Counted from the first letter of the stretch, positions 23,405 to 35,135 are shown. The stretch: DNA of 64,000 nucleotides from Hordeum vulgare subsp. vulgare (GCF_904849725.1 NC_058521.1:350298138-350362137), one strand, 5' to 3'. The notes: generated by a model from the letters alone, not told the origin. Numbers and translations: made by a program.

Positions 23405-23910
23405 CTAAGTCACCTCAGTGGGGATGTGTATTTCCCCAACAAGGAAATCATACTTCATCTTGACACGAGGAATAGGACATTCAAAGCTCCCAATAAGTAT
23501 CGATGAAGTTTTTTTGATAGCATTGATGCAATGTACTCGATATTGTTTCTTCGGTAAGTGCACCGTATGCTCATTACTGTTGACATGGAAAGTGACATTG
23601 CCTTTGTTGCAATCTATAACAGCCCCTGCAGTGTTTAAAAAGGGTCTTCCGAGGATGACCGCCATGGCATCATCCTCGGGAATATCCAAGATAACAAAGT
23701 CTGTTAAGATAGTAACATTGGTAACCACAACAGGCACATCCTCGCAAATGTCGATAGGGAAAGCAGTTGATTTGTCAGCCATTTACAGAGAGATTTCACT
23801 GGGTGTCAACTTATCCAGTTCAAGTCTACGATAAAGAGAGAGAGGCATAACACTAACACCGGCTCCAAGGTCGCATAACGCAGTTCTAACGTAGTTGCTT
23901 TTAATGGAGC
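23405..23910 (-). pseudogene. retropepsin-like protease domain of element B
   Basis: A 125-aa frame (23405-23782) contains VILGRPFLNTAGAVIDCN, the conserved second half. Upstream, 23840-23890 encodes LCDLGAGVSVM with the catalytic Asp retained. A stop codon (TAA) lies between the two, just before MADKSTAF. So B keeps the catalytic residue but is truncated, whereas C lacks the Asp but reads through here. Confidence 0.82.
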
Positions 23911-26176
23911 AAGGTATAGTGGGCACAACGGGATCACCTAGTTTCTTAGGAGTTCCACCCTTGAAAGCTTAATTGGCAAGCATGGCAGAGATCTCAAGAT
24001 CAGGTATCCTCCTCTTATTAGTCCCAATATCTTTCATGTACTTAGCATATGGAGACATCTTGAGCATATCTGTCAGATGCATCTGCAGAAAGACGGGTCT
24101 GATCATCTCAACGAATCGCTCAAAATGCTCATCAACCTTTTTCTTTGATGGTTTGGGAGGAAAGGGCATAGGTTTCTGAACCCATGGTTCCCTTTCTTTA
24201 CCATGCTTCCTAGAAGTGAAGTCATTCTTGTCGTATTTTCGATTCTTAGGCTGTGGGTTATCAAGATCATCACTAGGTTCAATCTCCACATCCTTTTCAT
24301 TGCTTGGTTGAGCATCAACATGAACATCACTATTGATATCATCACTAGGCTCATGTTCATCACAAGATTGTGTTTCAGCAACAGAGATAGAGGCAACGTT
24401 TGGACTCTCAGGGGTAGCAGCAACAGGGTTGCTAGCGTGCAGGTTCCTATCATCTTTCTTCTTTCTAGGATGACTAGGTGCATCAGTGCTAACTCCTTGA
24501 GAATCTTGTTCAATTCTCTTTGGATGACCCTCAGGATACAATGGTTCCTGGGTCATTCTACCGCTGACAGAATTGTCATTCAACTCATTGAGCAAGTCAT
24601 TCTGAGCTTTAAGTACGTGTTCTACCTGAGTAGTAACCATAGAGGCATGTTTACTCAGGAGCTTAAGATCATTGATGTTTCTGTCCACACAAGCACTTAA
24701 ATGACTAAGCATACGAGAATTCTTTTCAAATTGTCTGCTAACATAATGATTGAAACTCTCTTGTTTGGCAATGAAGTTACCAAATTCATCCATGCATAAT
24801 CTAGCATGTTTATCAAAAGGAATATCACTCTAATCAAACCTACGCACATAATTTACTTCTACTACCTGTATCAGGTTATCGAGACCATGGATCTCTTTGA
24901 TAGGTGGTAGATTTTTGACATCCTCAGATTTAATGCCTTTCTCTCTCATAGATTTCTTGGCTTCTTGCATATCTTCAGGACTGAGGAATAGAATACCTCT
25001 TTTCTTTGGAGTTGGATTAGGAGGTGGTTCGGGAATAGTCCAAGCATTCTCATTGCACAAGATGTTATTCAGTATAATCTCAGCTTGTTCTACGGTTCGT
25101 TCCCTAAAAACACTACCGGCACAACTATGTAGGTGGTCTTAGGAAGCATCGGTAAGTCCATTATAGAAGATATCAAGTATCTCATTCTTCTCAAGAGGGT
25201 GATCAGGAAAAGCATTCAGTAGCTGGATAAGCCTCCCCCAAGCTTGTGGGAGACTCTCTTCCTCAGCTTGAGCAAAGTTGTATATTTCCTGCAAGGCAGC
25301 TTGCTTCTTATGGGCAGGGAAATATTTTTCAGAGAAGTAGTAGACCATATCCTAGGGGCTACGCACACATCCAGGAGGAAGAGAAGTGAACCAGGTCTTA
25401 GCATCATCCTTTAGCGAGAAAGGGAACAACTTGAGCATATAGTAGTGGCAAATCTTTTCCTCACTAGTGAATAGGGTGGCTATATCGTGCAGCTTGATAA
25501 GATGGGCTAGAACCATTTCAGACTCATAACCATGAAAAGGATCAGATTCGACAAGAGTGATTAACTGAGGGTCGACAGAGAATTCATAATCCTTATCGGT
25601 CACAAAGATAGGCGAAGTGGCAAACTTCGTGTTGTATTTCATCCTAGCGTTCAGAGATTTTTCCTTCCACTTGCGCAGAAGTTTCTCAACATCATAGCTA
25701 TCCTTACACGCAAGAAAGTCCTCAACTATCTCTCCCTCCATAACATAGCGCGTATCAGGCATATCAGGCAATTCAGGCATAGTAGCAGATTCTACTTCAA
25801 TAGTATCAGTAGTTTCAGAAGTATCATCACATCTAGCACCAGCTCTAGCAATATGTGCATCAGGGAATGCACCAAGTGGCAAAGCAGTATCAGACATAGG
25901 AGGCATAGTATCCAACATAGCTTCATCAGGCATAGTATCAAGCATAGCATCATCAGGCATAGTATCAAGCATAGCATCATAAGCATCATGGGCAGCAGAC
26001 GTAGCATCATCAAGCACATGCGACATATCAAGATTTCTAGCAGGAGGAGAAGTCGCGAACTTACTCAAAACTGAAGGTGAATCAAGTGCAAAGCTCGATG
26101 GCAGTTCCTTACCTCTCCTCGTAGTGGAAGGTAGGATTTTAGTTCTTGGATCTTTCGGATTCCTCATAGTGATCAA
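23911..26176 (-). pseudogene. gag of element B (Athila-like)
   Basis: Frames 25352-26176, 25139-25348, 24830-25060 and 23969-24793 follow one another. The start at 26176 reads MITMRNPKDPRTKILPS. The gag core is DDAKTWFTSLPPGCVRSP, interrupted by a TAG at about 25350, then DMVYYFSEKYFPAHKK. The N-terminal part has a repeat of DAMLDTMPD (three to four units at about 25900-25980), longer than in C. The C-terminal charged region is as in C. Several stops and frame changes make it non-functional. Confidence 0.88.
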
Positions 26177-26217
26177 CAGACGTCAATCCCAAGTGACTTA
26201 GATAATATAGCTGTGCT

Positions 26218-26235
26218 TCCCCGGCAAAGGCACCA
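26218..26235 (-). promoter_or_regulatory. primer-binding site of element B (tRNA-Asp type)
   Basis: Plus-strand TCCCCGGCAAAGGCACCA matches the plant tRNA-Asp 3' end at 16 of 18 bases, 10 bp from the LTR edge at 26246. Confidence 0.82.
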
Positions 26236-26245
26236 GAAAAAGCCT

Positions 26246-27791
26246 TGATGTCCCACAAGCGTATGGGATCGCAGCAGTTTTCGAGGGTAGAGTATTCAAC
26301 CCAAATTTATTGATTCGACTCAAGGGGAAGTGAAAGAATATTCTCAAGTATTAGCAGCTGAGTTGTCAATTCAACCACACCTGAAAGATTAGTGTTTGCA
26401 AGAAAAGTATCAGTAGCAAGGTAGTGCGATAGCAACGGTGCCAGAAAAAACCTTGTTGACGGGATGTTAGTGCCGCTTACCTATCCCCAGCAACGACGCC
26501 AGAAAAAGCCTTGCAACAAGTAACAACGGAGTAGTAATGAATAGTAGTAGTAGCAGCAACAAAGTAACAAGTAACAACAGTAGTGACAACAACAGAAAAG
26601 TGGCCCAATCCCTTTTGTAGAAAGGGACAAGCTTAGACAAAGTAACGTAGCGAGAACCAGTAGTAGAAGACTCGTAGGCAGTGGATCGGTGATGGATGAG
26701 TATGACGGATGTGATTCATCATGTAACAGCTATAACACGGAGAGATATGTAACAAGCTCCCGTTCGTCAATCTAATGTAGGCAGTATTCCATATGTAGTC
26801 ATACGTGCTTAGGGAAAAGAACTTGCATGACATCTCTTGTCATCCCTCCCGTGGCAGCGGGGTCCTAATGGAAACTATGGGATATTAAGGTTCTCCTTTT
26901 AATAAAGAACCGGACCAACGCATTAACACGCGGTGAATACATGAACTCCTCATACTATGGTCATCTCCGGGAGTGGTTCCGGCTATTGTCACTCCGGGGT
27001 TGCCGTGTCATAACACATAGTAGGTGACTACAACTTGAAAGATAGGATCTAAAACACACATATATTGGCGACAACATAATAGGTTCAGATCTGAAATCAT
27101 GGCACTCGGGCTCTAGTGAAAAGCATTAAGCATAGCCAGGTAGTAGAAACATCAATCTAGAACATAGTGGATACTACGGATCAATCCCCGTCAAGAACTA
27201 ACTCGATTACATGATAGATCTCATCCAAATCATCACCGTCCAGCAAGCCTACGATGAGATTACTCACGAACGATGAAGAGCATCATGGAATTGTCGATGG
27301 AGAAAGGTTGATGATGACGATGGCGATGATTTCCCCTCTCCGGAGCCTGAAACGGACTCCAGATCTGCCCTCCAGATGAAGAACAGGATGTGGCGGCGCC
27401 TCCGTATTGCAAAACGCAGTGAAACCTTCTGTATGATTTTTTTCCAGGCGAAACGGAAGATATAGAGCTGAGATTGGGGGCAGTGGTGCCACGTGGGCCC
27501 CACAAGCCTGCATGGTGTGACCATAGGGGGTGGCCGCGGCCTATGGGCTTGTGGCCCACTGGCACGCCCCCTCCGGTGGTTCTTTGCGAAGGTATTTTTC
27601 TTTTATTCCAGAAAAAATCTCCGTAAATTTTCAGGACGTTCCGAGAACTTTTATTTCTGCACAAAAACAACACCATGGCAATTCGGCTGAAAACAGCGTC
27701 AGTCCGGGTTAGTTCCATTCAAATCATGCAAATTAGAGTCGAAAACAAGGACAAAAGAGTTCGGAAAAGTAGATACGACGGAGGCGTATCA
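26246..27791 (-). repeat. element B 5' LTR
   Basis: Right LTR copy, 1546 bp. Two PBS-like repeats near its inner side (about 26434-26455 and 26489-26510) match those in the left LTR, so they were already part of the LTR when B inserted. Confidence 0.92.
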
Positions 27792-28344
27792 TCGCGCCGC
27801 CCTTCGTCGGAGCCACACCAACACAACATCGTCGTATGCAACCCCGACCCAGTCGAGTCCCTCGCGCGGGCCTCTAACCCTGCATCACATGCGCCGTGCG
27901 CGTGAGACACACCCAATAGGCCTCGTGTAGCTCGTTTGCCAGAGCCCCGGGCCCAAGCCGCGTCCCCAGGCCAGTGCCCGCAACACCGTTCTCTCCTCCT
28001 CCCTCTCTCTTTCTCTAATCTCTTCCTCTCTTTGTTTCTCACTCACATGAACAAACGGCTTGGAGACTAACAGGAACGGGAGTTCACCGGTGAAGACCCA
28101 CATGACCAAGGAGCTCCACCGTCCAGGGCCTCGTCTCTTGACGGGAACGTGTCCGGACCGAGTCCCCAAGCCTAGATATGTGCCTCCTCGAGTTCATCTC
28201 GGCCTTCCTGTGCATCTTTTTCCATGGCCTCTGGTTTGTGAACACCGATGTGAGCAATCCACGTATCTGAAACTATGTTGTTTTCTTAGATCCCTTTTGG
28301 TAAGCATATGTTGTTTGGAGTGGGCACCTTCTCTTTCAACAAGT

Positions 28345-28412
28345 AGGTTGCTAGCTGAGTTGGCTAGCACAGCCAACTACCATGCTTGAGGTCTCTAGAT
28401 CGAGTCCCATGC
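28345..28412 (+). repeat. tRNA-like (A box/B box) module 1 inside element A
   Basis: A-box-like TAGCTGAGTTGG (28352-28363) and B-box-like GATCGAGTCCC (about 28398-28408) are about 35 bp apart, as in tRNA genes. The arms do not fold into a clean cloverleaf, so it is a SINE-like or tRNA relic, not a working tRNA. Confidence 0.4.
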
Positions 28413-28477
28413 TTCACATCTGCACTGTGTTGTTTAGCTAGTTCTTCTCAAATGAATGCTATATATTGTCAGTAACA

Positions 28478-28545
28478 CAGTTGTAGCCCACTGGCTAGCA
28501 CCATCCGGTTTCATCCAAAGATTTGGGGTTCAAATCCTAGCAAAA
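28478..28545 (+). repeat. tRNA-like (A box/B box) module 2 inside element A
   Basis: TAGCCCACTGG (28484-28494) and GGTTCAAATCC (28527-28537) have tRNA-like spacing. It shares the text CTGGCTAGCACC with module 1 (TTGGCTAGCACA), which suggests a duplicated module. Confidence 0.4.
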
Positions 28546-30872
28546 CCATTTTGATTTATTTTGGGCAGATTCAAATGCCTTTTTGTAAAATTCATATAAA
28601 TTTAACCGTGCACTGGATTAAATTGATTTAAACATGTAAGTTGCTTAGAATTTTCTATAGTTTCACAATAACCAACTCCCACATGTATTTAAAGTGGTTA
28701 AGCTGCCATTTATTTTGTTTTGCATGAATGCCATGTTATAACGGTTTAAATCTTAGTTAAACAACCGTAGCTCCGAATTAAATAAATGAGATATGTATCT
28801 TGGCTAGGAAAAAGTGTAGAACAACATGGTGGCATTCATTTTTTTGTTTAACAATATTTAATATTGTCGTGTACCTAAACGGGAGTGAACTAAGTTAATA
28901 AAATGTGGAGTTTTGTGAACATGCAACTCGTTGCATATTGAGATTCACTTAATGTGTAGTGTTTGATTGTTGTGAATTGCCTTGCCGTGCCTTGCATAAT
29001 TAAACTGGACATGCATCATATGTGTTGTGCATCATATCGTGCATGTGTTGTGGTGTTACCGTGTTTTGATTGTTGTTCCGGATTGTTGCTTCTTGATAGA
29101 GTTCCGCAAGCGTGTCAGAATGTGAGGATCCGTTCGGCTACGTTGGTTCGTCTGCTTCACGGAGTCGTTCTCCTTCCAAGCGGGATCTCAGGCAAGATGA
29201 TCATTTCCCTAGAGATCATTACTTTCATTGCCATGCTAGTTGTCTCGTTTCTTTCGTCATGTCTCGCTGCCTACCACGCGTTAAATACCAGCCTCCCAAC
29301 ATTGCCATGAAAACCTTCAAGTTGTCTACAACCTAGCAGACCACTAATTGGCTATGTTACCGCTTGCTTAACCATGTGTTAGCGTTGCTAGTTGCAGGTG
29401 CAGTAGATTCCATGTGATAACATGGGTTCCTTGTTCTATGATCATATTAATTGCTAAGTAATTTAATGGACCTATATACTTGGTAAAAGGTGGAAGGCTC
29501 GGCTTTCTAGCCTGAAGTTTTGTTCCACCTTTGCCCCCTTAGTTTCGGCTACCGGTGTAATATTCCATAAATGAGTGCTTATAACACGATCGGGGTTGTT
29601 ATGGGGACCCCCTTGATAATTCGTTTTAGATTGAGACTCGTCTGGCAAGGCCCAACTTTGGTACTACATTTGCCTAATAACCTAATAAATTGCATAGGGA
29701 CTTTCCGGACCCCGTGGATATTTAATCAACCCCCGGGCTATTGCTCCTCATGAGTGTTGGTCCAACCCAGAGCACTGTGCGGGCCAACCCAGCGCAACTT
29801 CGGTGATTTCTATCAGGCCGCCGTACGCGTAGCTTATGCGTCGTGTCCTGAGAACGAGATACACGGCTCCTATCGCGATCGTCGACACGTCGGGCGGCCT
29901 TGCTGGATTAGTTTTACCCTTTACAAAATATCTTGTGCATTGGGATTTTGGTGAAACTTTGAGTAATCTCAGAGTTGAGGTTTTCCACTCAGGAGTCCGA
30001 TGAGATCGCGAGTTTCATGATCGAGGATTTCTATGCAGCTTGTGGTAATTTATGATGGAGCAGTTGGAGCACCCCTTGAGGGTTAAATATTTCGGTAAGT
30101 CGTGCCCACGGTTATGTGACAGCATGGAAACTTTGTTTAACATCCAGTTCTAGACGATCTGAAGTAACTTAATGAAAACTTGCCAACTGAGTGCGTAACC
30201 ATGACTGTGTCTTTCGTGAGCTCCTTCTCCGATCGAGGACATGGTGGGGTTATGTTTGATGTAAGTAGGTGTTCAGGATCATTCATTTGATCATTATTAG
30301 TTCACGCCCGTTATGAGTAGATATTCCCCCTCTTATTCTTGTACTTGTAAGTTAGCCACCTCAAATAAATGCTTAGTTGCTTGTTGCAGCCTCACCACTT
30401 AACCTTAACTCACCCATTAAGCTTTTCTAGTCCTGATACCTTTGGAAATGAGATTGCTGAGTCCAGTGTGGCTCACAGATTACTACATCACTAGTTGCAG
30501 GTACAGGTAAGGAGTTACTTTGACGTGAGCATGATGATTGTTTATTTGGAGTTTCTTCTTCTTCTTTTTCTTCATCGATCTAGGATGGGTTCCAGGCTAG
30601 CAGCCTGGGATAGCAAGGATGGACTTCGTTCTTTTATCGTTTTTTTCGTCCGTTGTCGGACCCTGCTCTTCTTCATGATGATTGTATGTATTGTATTGAT
30701 GTGACTCTGATGTAGCTTGTGGCGAGTGTAAGCCAACTCTTTATACGCATCTTTTCAGTACATGTACATGTAACGATATCCATTCTTGCAAAACGACGAG
30801 ATGCGTTTCTATCCTTATCGAGGCCCTCGCGCCAAAATAAGGATAGGACCGCATTTTGGGTGTTACATGAGG

Positions 30873-32208
30873 GAAGGAGGAGGTGAAGCTGATGAGGGGT
30901 TCGGTAGCAACGGAGGGGCTCTATTTATAGGATCCCGAAAGGGGTGCCGTGGAGCTTAACTCGGGCGATCAATTCCGGTGATCCAAGGGCTTAATCAGGT
31001 GGTTAGATGGACGGGTCAGTACCTACTTAGTGCATGGACTCCATTTTTGGTCAATGATATGACAATCATCGGCGCAGGACGTAGCTCGACGTTACGGTTC
31101 TCTCTATGCACGGCGGCAGCACAGGGCGTGGTCTGCAGCGTGGTGACGCCAAACATGGCGCACACTGCACGCCAGGGATAAGCGGAGCTTGTAGGGGCGA
31201 TGGGCGGTGCCAAAACAGCGAGGGCTGCAGCAAGAGGGCTCTAGTGCTGCGGCAGTCGCTGCTGGTGCTGCTGTCGGAGCTGGCTGGTTCAGGCCAGCTC
31301 ACCACCGACGCGAGCATGCGCCCAAAAGAGCGTGCGGCGGGTGGATAGGATCGAGCAGAGGGGAGAGCATCCCCACTGATACTGGTCAGATTGACAAGGC
31401 AACAGACTAAAGTGGCGAAACATTGAATCTCTCAAGCTCTGACTGAATTTGGTTCGTAGATTGTGACCAATGCACACGAGGTGTTTGATCTATTGAAAAT
31501 GGCACGTGGAAAAGTTTGTTGGAGCTGAAAATTTATGAGATGGCCACTCTTTGGGTGCAGAGACAGTCTGTGAATTTTCAGAATTTTTGAAAAAGTTTAA
31601 GACAAGTTTTTAATAAAAACATAATATTTTGGTCAAACCCGAGTCAAATCAAATTTGAAAATTTCAAACTTTTGAACCCAAGTTTTTTGGTGAAATGGGT
31701 TGAGGGTACCGAGGTCTTGTAAGTATAGGAGTTTGGGTCTCAAAGTCTAATGGAAACTATGAGTTCCTTTGATAATTTGTTGGGGTGAAAAATGATTACA
31801 GAAAACCCTTTTCATTGAAAAAAATATGAAATGTGGTAAAACCCTTCTAAAACTTTGAGAACTCACGTGTGATGAAAACCTAGATGATGGAGAGGGGTCA
31901 TATGATAGAAATCAGAAGAGATGGAGGAATAAGAAATATTGAAGAAGGGGGACAAGGAAACTTATGGAAATTTATTCCAATGTTTTGTCAAAATAATAAA
32001 AAAAGAGATTCAAACCAAATCATTTTGAATAGAGGCAAACAAAAGTCCTTCTTAAACCAGACATGTTGGGAAAGAAAGTTCAAAAGATTTTCTTAAAAGG
32101 TTCTCAAGGAAACTCAAGAGTTTTCAACAAGCCAAAATTTTAAATCCCTTTTAAAACAACTCAATGTCAAAGAAATCCAATTTGAAAAATTGTGGGTGTT
32201 GGAGGTCA
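30873..32208 (-). repeat. element D 5' LTR, outer segment
   Basis: It continues D beyond insertion A, shown by TSD TGAGG. On the minus strand it contains a TATA box (30921-30930), and the outer part is AT-rich. The outer end is probably near 32200-32208, where the text changes to a coding relic of another element, but the boundary is not certain because the matching 3' LTR lies outside the window. Confidence 0.6.
30921..30930 (-). promoter_or_regulatory. TATA box of element D LTR
   Basis: Minus strand CTATAAATAG followed by a GC-rich start region. Transcription would run left across the A insertion point into 17378, so insertion A disrupted the D leader just downstream of the promoter. Confidence 0.65.
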
Positions 32209-32530
32209 TGTGCTTGAGAAAGAATTAAGGAAGTACCTTCATCGAAACTTATACAATGAAGAGTAGACTATTACTTTTGAAAAGCCTAAGGAGGAGCCTG
32301 CTCATCCTCTCGAGATAGATCTCATGGACCCTTGTGTTGTGAAGTTTAGTCCCTTCAATTACTTTTGCTTACCGATTAGAAAACTTGCTTCTGAGAGAAG
32401 GGAATATCATTATAGCAAGATGAATTTTTCTCATGACTATTACAACACTTGAAACTATGCATTATGCCTAGCTAGGGACGTAAAACGATAACGCTTGTTG
32501 GGAGGCAACCCAATAGTTATCTTATTTTTC
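32209..32530 (+). pseudogene. fragment of a gypsy element ORF, no name
   Basis: One frame reads EKELRKYLHRNLYNEE, then after a stop FEKPKEEPAHPLEIDLM and REYHYSKMNFSHDYYNT. It is followed by GGGAGGCAACCCAAT, a phrase that also follows the ORF in element G (41989-42004). It is probably a scrap of a G-like element. Function unknown. Confidence 0.45.
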
Positions 32531-33141
32531 TTGTTATACTTACTATTTGTGTGAGTTAACATGATTATTTCTATTGTAATGATTGTGTTTTTATGCTTAG
32601 TTTAGTGTTTGCGTCAAGTAAATCCTTTGGTATGATTTGAATGATAAGTAGAATTGATACGTTTAAAAAACAGACACTTTTACGTCTAGTGCAGGATTTC
32701 TCTGATTTTACTAGAACATCTTTATTGGGGTATGATAATCTATGGGACCTGTGAGGCCCCTTTTCAGGTACAACTATGGAGACTCTTGGGCACAAAGAGC
32801 ATCACCAACCTTGTACACACTTGGGGTTTATACAGGTTCAGGCAACTCAGAAGCATAAAACCCCACGTCCTGTGTTTTATGGATTTTGTTGGTTCAAGTA
32901 CAGGAGCACGACAGCCCGACAAGAATGTTCGAGGAGTGTAGCTACACATGGAAATGGACAAGGTGTCGACCTTTGTAAAGGTAGGCATGGACCTCCTTTT
33001 ATAGGTCAAGGGGTTACCACAATTGCTCAAATGGTCACTACATGGGGTAAATAGTAGATCTTATAGCTGCAAAAACTACTCACATGAGCTACAATGGTAA
33101 ATACCTAAGCCTAATGGATTAGGATATGCACATTAAATGCG
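32531..33141 (-). repeat. gypsy LTR fragment upstream of element E
   Basis: No ORF. Positions 32760-33060 resemble an LTR read on the minus strand, with TATA-like CCTATAAAAGG at about 32990-33004 and text like that at 52200-52400 (AAAACCC, then CCTCCTTTTATAGG). The last five bases, ATGCG (33137-33141), are the expected left target-site duplicate of element E. Confidence 0.4.
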
Positions 33142-33730
33142 TGTTAGGGCATATTTATTCCCTAGTGGTTTTGGTGATTGATGACAATGAAATTGCGGAC
33201 TAATCGTGTACACTAAGCCTTTTAGGTATTTCATCATATGCGACATTCATGCCCCTCGGCGTATTGAAGAGTAGATGATTTTCTTTGATACGTTTGACTG
33301 TCGTTGGACTTGAATCATAGGAAAAGTCGTACTATTAAGAGGAGGTCCGCATTGGAAAGGTTTGGGTGGAACCATCATGTACCCAATTTATCACACCCTT
33401 GTTTCTTTCCAGCCACGATGGAGCCTCTAATCTTGCCCCTGTTCCTCCTGAAAAGACCCAAGCGGTTGTACCGCTCCCAGGATTGGTACTACCTCTTATC
33501 CATGGTACTACCACCTAGGTCAGCGGTAGTACTGCTCACGGGCGGTAGTGCCCTAGCCAGTTCCGCTGGCTTGCCGCTGCCTCGAGGTCTCAGCAATTTT
33601 CATGTTGGACTGAGGAGTTTCTAGAGCAGTAGTTCTCGGTTGTAGTATCGGTCAAAGCACGGTGGTACCACTTATTACTATCATGCTATTTGTGGCTACG
33701 TTTTCGTGGGTTGGACACTTAACGGATCTA
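33142..33730 (+). repeat. element E 5' LTR, left segment
   Basis: It starts TGTTAGGGCATATTTATTCC. It has repeated GGTAGTACC/GGTACTACC text, as does the rest of this LTR. It is cut by the CACTA element, with TSD CTA at 33728-33730 and 37125-37127. Confidence 0.82.
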
Positions 33731-34547
33731 CACTACTAGGGAAAAGCCTAGCAGTAGCACGGTTCCATGGGCTATTAGTAGCGTGGGGGCACCACGCTAC
33801 TCATACGGCGCTACAGCTAACGTTTAGCAGTAGCGCGTGTCGGCCGCGCTACTGCTATTGCTACTTAGCAGTAGCGCTCTATATACCAGCACTACTGCTA
33901 AGTGGCTTAGCAGTAGTGTTTTCCTATTCAACGCTAAAGAGCGCTACTACTATATTTTCACATATTTTTTGCTACGTATTTGCGATGTTTTTGTACATAT
34001 TTTATATAGTATTCTATGATGAGCATATTGCCAGTTGATGATATGATTATCATACACATAATAGTCTCATCATATCATCAAACACAAATCCTGTCGTCAC
34101 ATCATAATCATGATATAGCTATACAAGTTACATTGCATTGTCATTATTCATAATGTAGTATTTCTTGAAGCACCGGTTCGTGTCCCTCTCTCGCACTAGC
34201 GTGAACCTAAACTAACTACTTTCTACTTCGGCTCTGCTATATAACCCTCTCTGGGGGTCGCTTAGAAGCCGGTACACCTGGGCCTGACACTCCGGTCACT
34301 CATCGTATACTCCTGGCGTAGCACTTCTTCGCCATCGATGATCTATGTACCCGCATCAGCACATGAGTTGATAATCTATAACATATATAATTGAGCAACA
34401 GAAAGAGACAGACTTGGCAAAAATAGAAGCAACATCTCATAATCATAAACAACAAAGTTCATAGTACCCAAAATGCCCTAACTAGAGTGATCTTCCCTAG
34501 AGAAAGTATGGACTAAATAGACACTTTGTCGTATATCATCAATCACT

Positions 34548-34976
34548 CCAACTTGTTGTGCCATCCATCCAAGTCAGGAACATAGTCCCCGAGCATAGTG
34601 AAAGGCTTCAGGTCGAGACGCTGAGCCGATACGCGTGTTCGGACGTCTTCCCACGACATTTTCCCTTCTTCGTAGAACATCCCTGTTTTTTCGATGACCT
34701 CCTTCATGATGATTTGGGCAAGTTCACACTGGATGTGATAGAACTCAACTCGAAGGCAATGATCTGGGATATCTCCTAGGTAGTTTGCCCATTACTGAAT
34801 ATGGGCATCGCCGGATCTAGGTGACATGCGAAGGTTCTGCTAATCCCGTCTGTACTCCAGCATGTGGTGGAGGACATAGAATCCATCACTAAGAGTACCA
34901 CTCGGTTGTCGTAGCATGCATGTGCTTCTGTGGGCAATTTTGGCACAAAATGGATGGAGTCCACCTCCGTGACCAC
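34548..34976 (-). pseudogene. decayed CACTA-internal ORF, function unknown
   Basis: On the minus strand one frame reads DHCLRVEFYHIQCELAQIIM and continues to MSWEDVRTRIGSASRPEAF, then shifts by one base near 34585 (the codons change from HYARGLCS to a frame reading TMLGDYVPDLDGW). An adjacent frame at 34776-34976 is also open. It resembles an ORF commonly found next to transposase in grass CACTA elements, from memory only. Broken by at least one frameshift. Confidence 0.4.
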
Positions 34977-35040
34977 CAGTCTAGTAGTGATGAGCTTGTT
35001 TGGGTGTCGTATCCTCTCTGGTTTCCATTCTATACCGGCT

Positions 35041-35135
35041 TCGCCAGTCTTGGCGCAGGTCTCGGTGCCGGTCTCGGTGTCGGTCTAGGTCTCAGCGCCA
35101 GTCTCGACGCCGGTCTTGATGTTGGTCTCAGTCTT
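35041..35135. repeat. 12-bp GGTCTCGGTGCC-type minisatellite in the CACTA element
   Basis: About seven degenerate copies of GGTCTCGGTGCC. In one minus-strand frame this gives a Thr-Glu repeat linked to the neighbouring frame at 34776-34976. Confidence 0.65.

Larger units (their letters stand above)
18118..27791 (-). mobile_element. Athila-like non-autonomous gypsy element B, nested in A
   Basis: LTRs at 18118-19660 (1543 bp) and 26246-27791 (1546 bp) begin TGATGTCCCACAAGCG and end GTATCA, with TSD TCGCG at 18113-18117 and 27792-27796. The minus-strand layout equals that of C: PBS for tRNA-Asp, gag, protease, LTR-like segment, intron-like segment, ORF3, non-coding 3' part, polypurine tract. 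RT and integrase are absent. B must be younger than A, which is itself younger than D. Its LTRs contain PBS-like repeats that C lacks. Confidence 0.93.
17379..30867. mobile_element. element A: solo-LTR-like insertion split by element B
   Basis: It starts TGTGACAGCCCGAG and ends GGGTGTTACA, and is flanked by TSD TGAGG (17374-17378 and 30868-30872). Removing nested element B leaves about 3.8 kb (17379-18117 plus 27797-30867). I see no PBS, gag or pol in it, so the simplest reading is a long solo LTR; a decayed non-autonomous element is the alternative. An inverted partial copy of its last 1.1 kb occurs at 62846-64000, which supports a repeated family. Confidence 0.75.
27797..30867. repeat. element A, right segment
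   Basis: The remaining 3.07 kb of A after insertion B, ending GGGTGTTACA. It includes two tRNA-like pol III box pairs (28345-28412 and 28478-28545). Its last part (about 29750-30867) matches the inverted copy at 62846-63980. No gag or pol is found. Frames such as 28060-28389 and 29754-29954 have no recognised domain. Confidence 0.72.

Noticed and set aside
28060..28389. 109-aa plus-strand ORF in element A as a possible host gene
   Set aside because: No domain recognised, overlapping frames on the other strand of equal length, and it lies inside a TE with TSDs.
28398..28412. Functional tRNA gene near 28345-28412
   Set aside because: Acceptor and T arms do not pair; only the pol III boxes resemble a tRNA.
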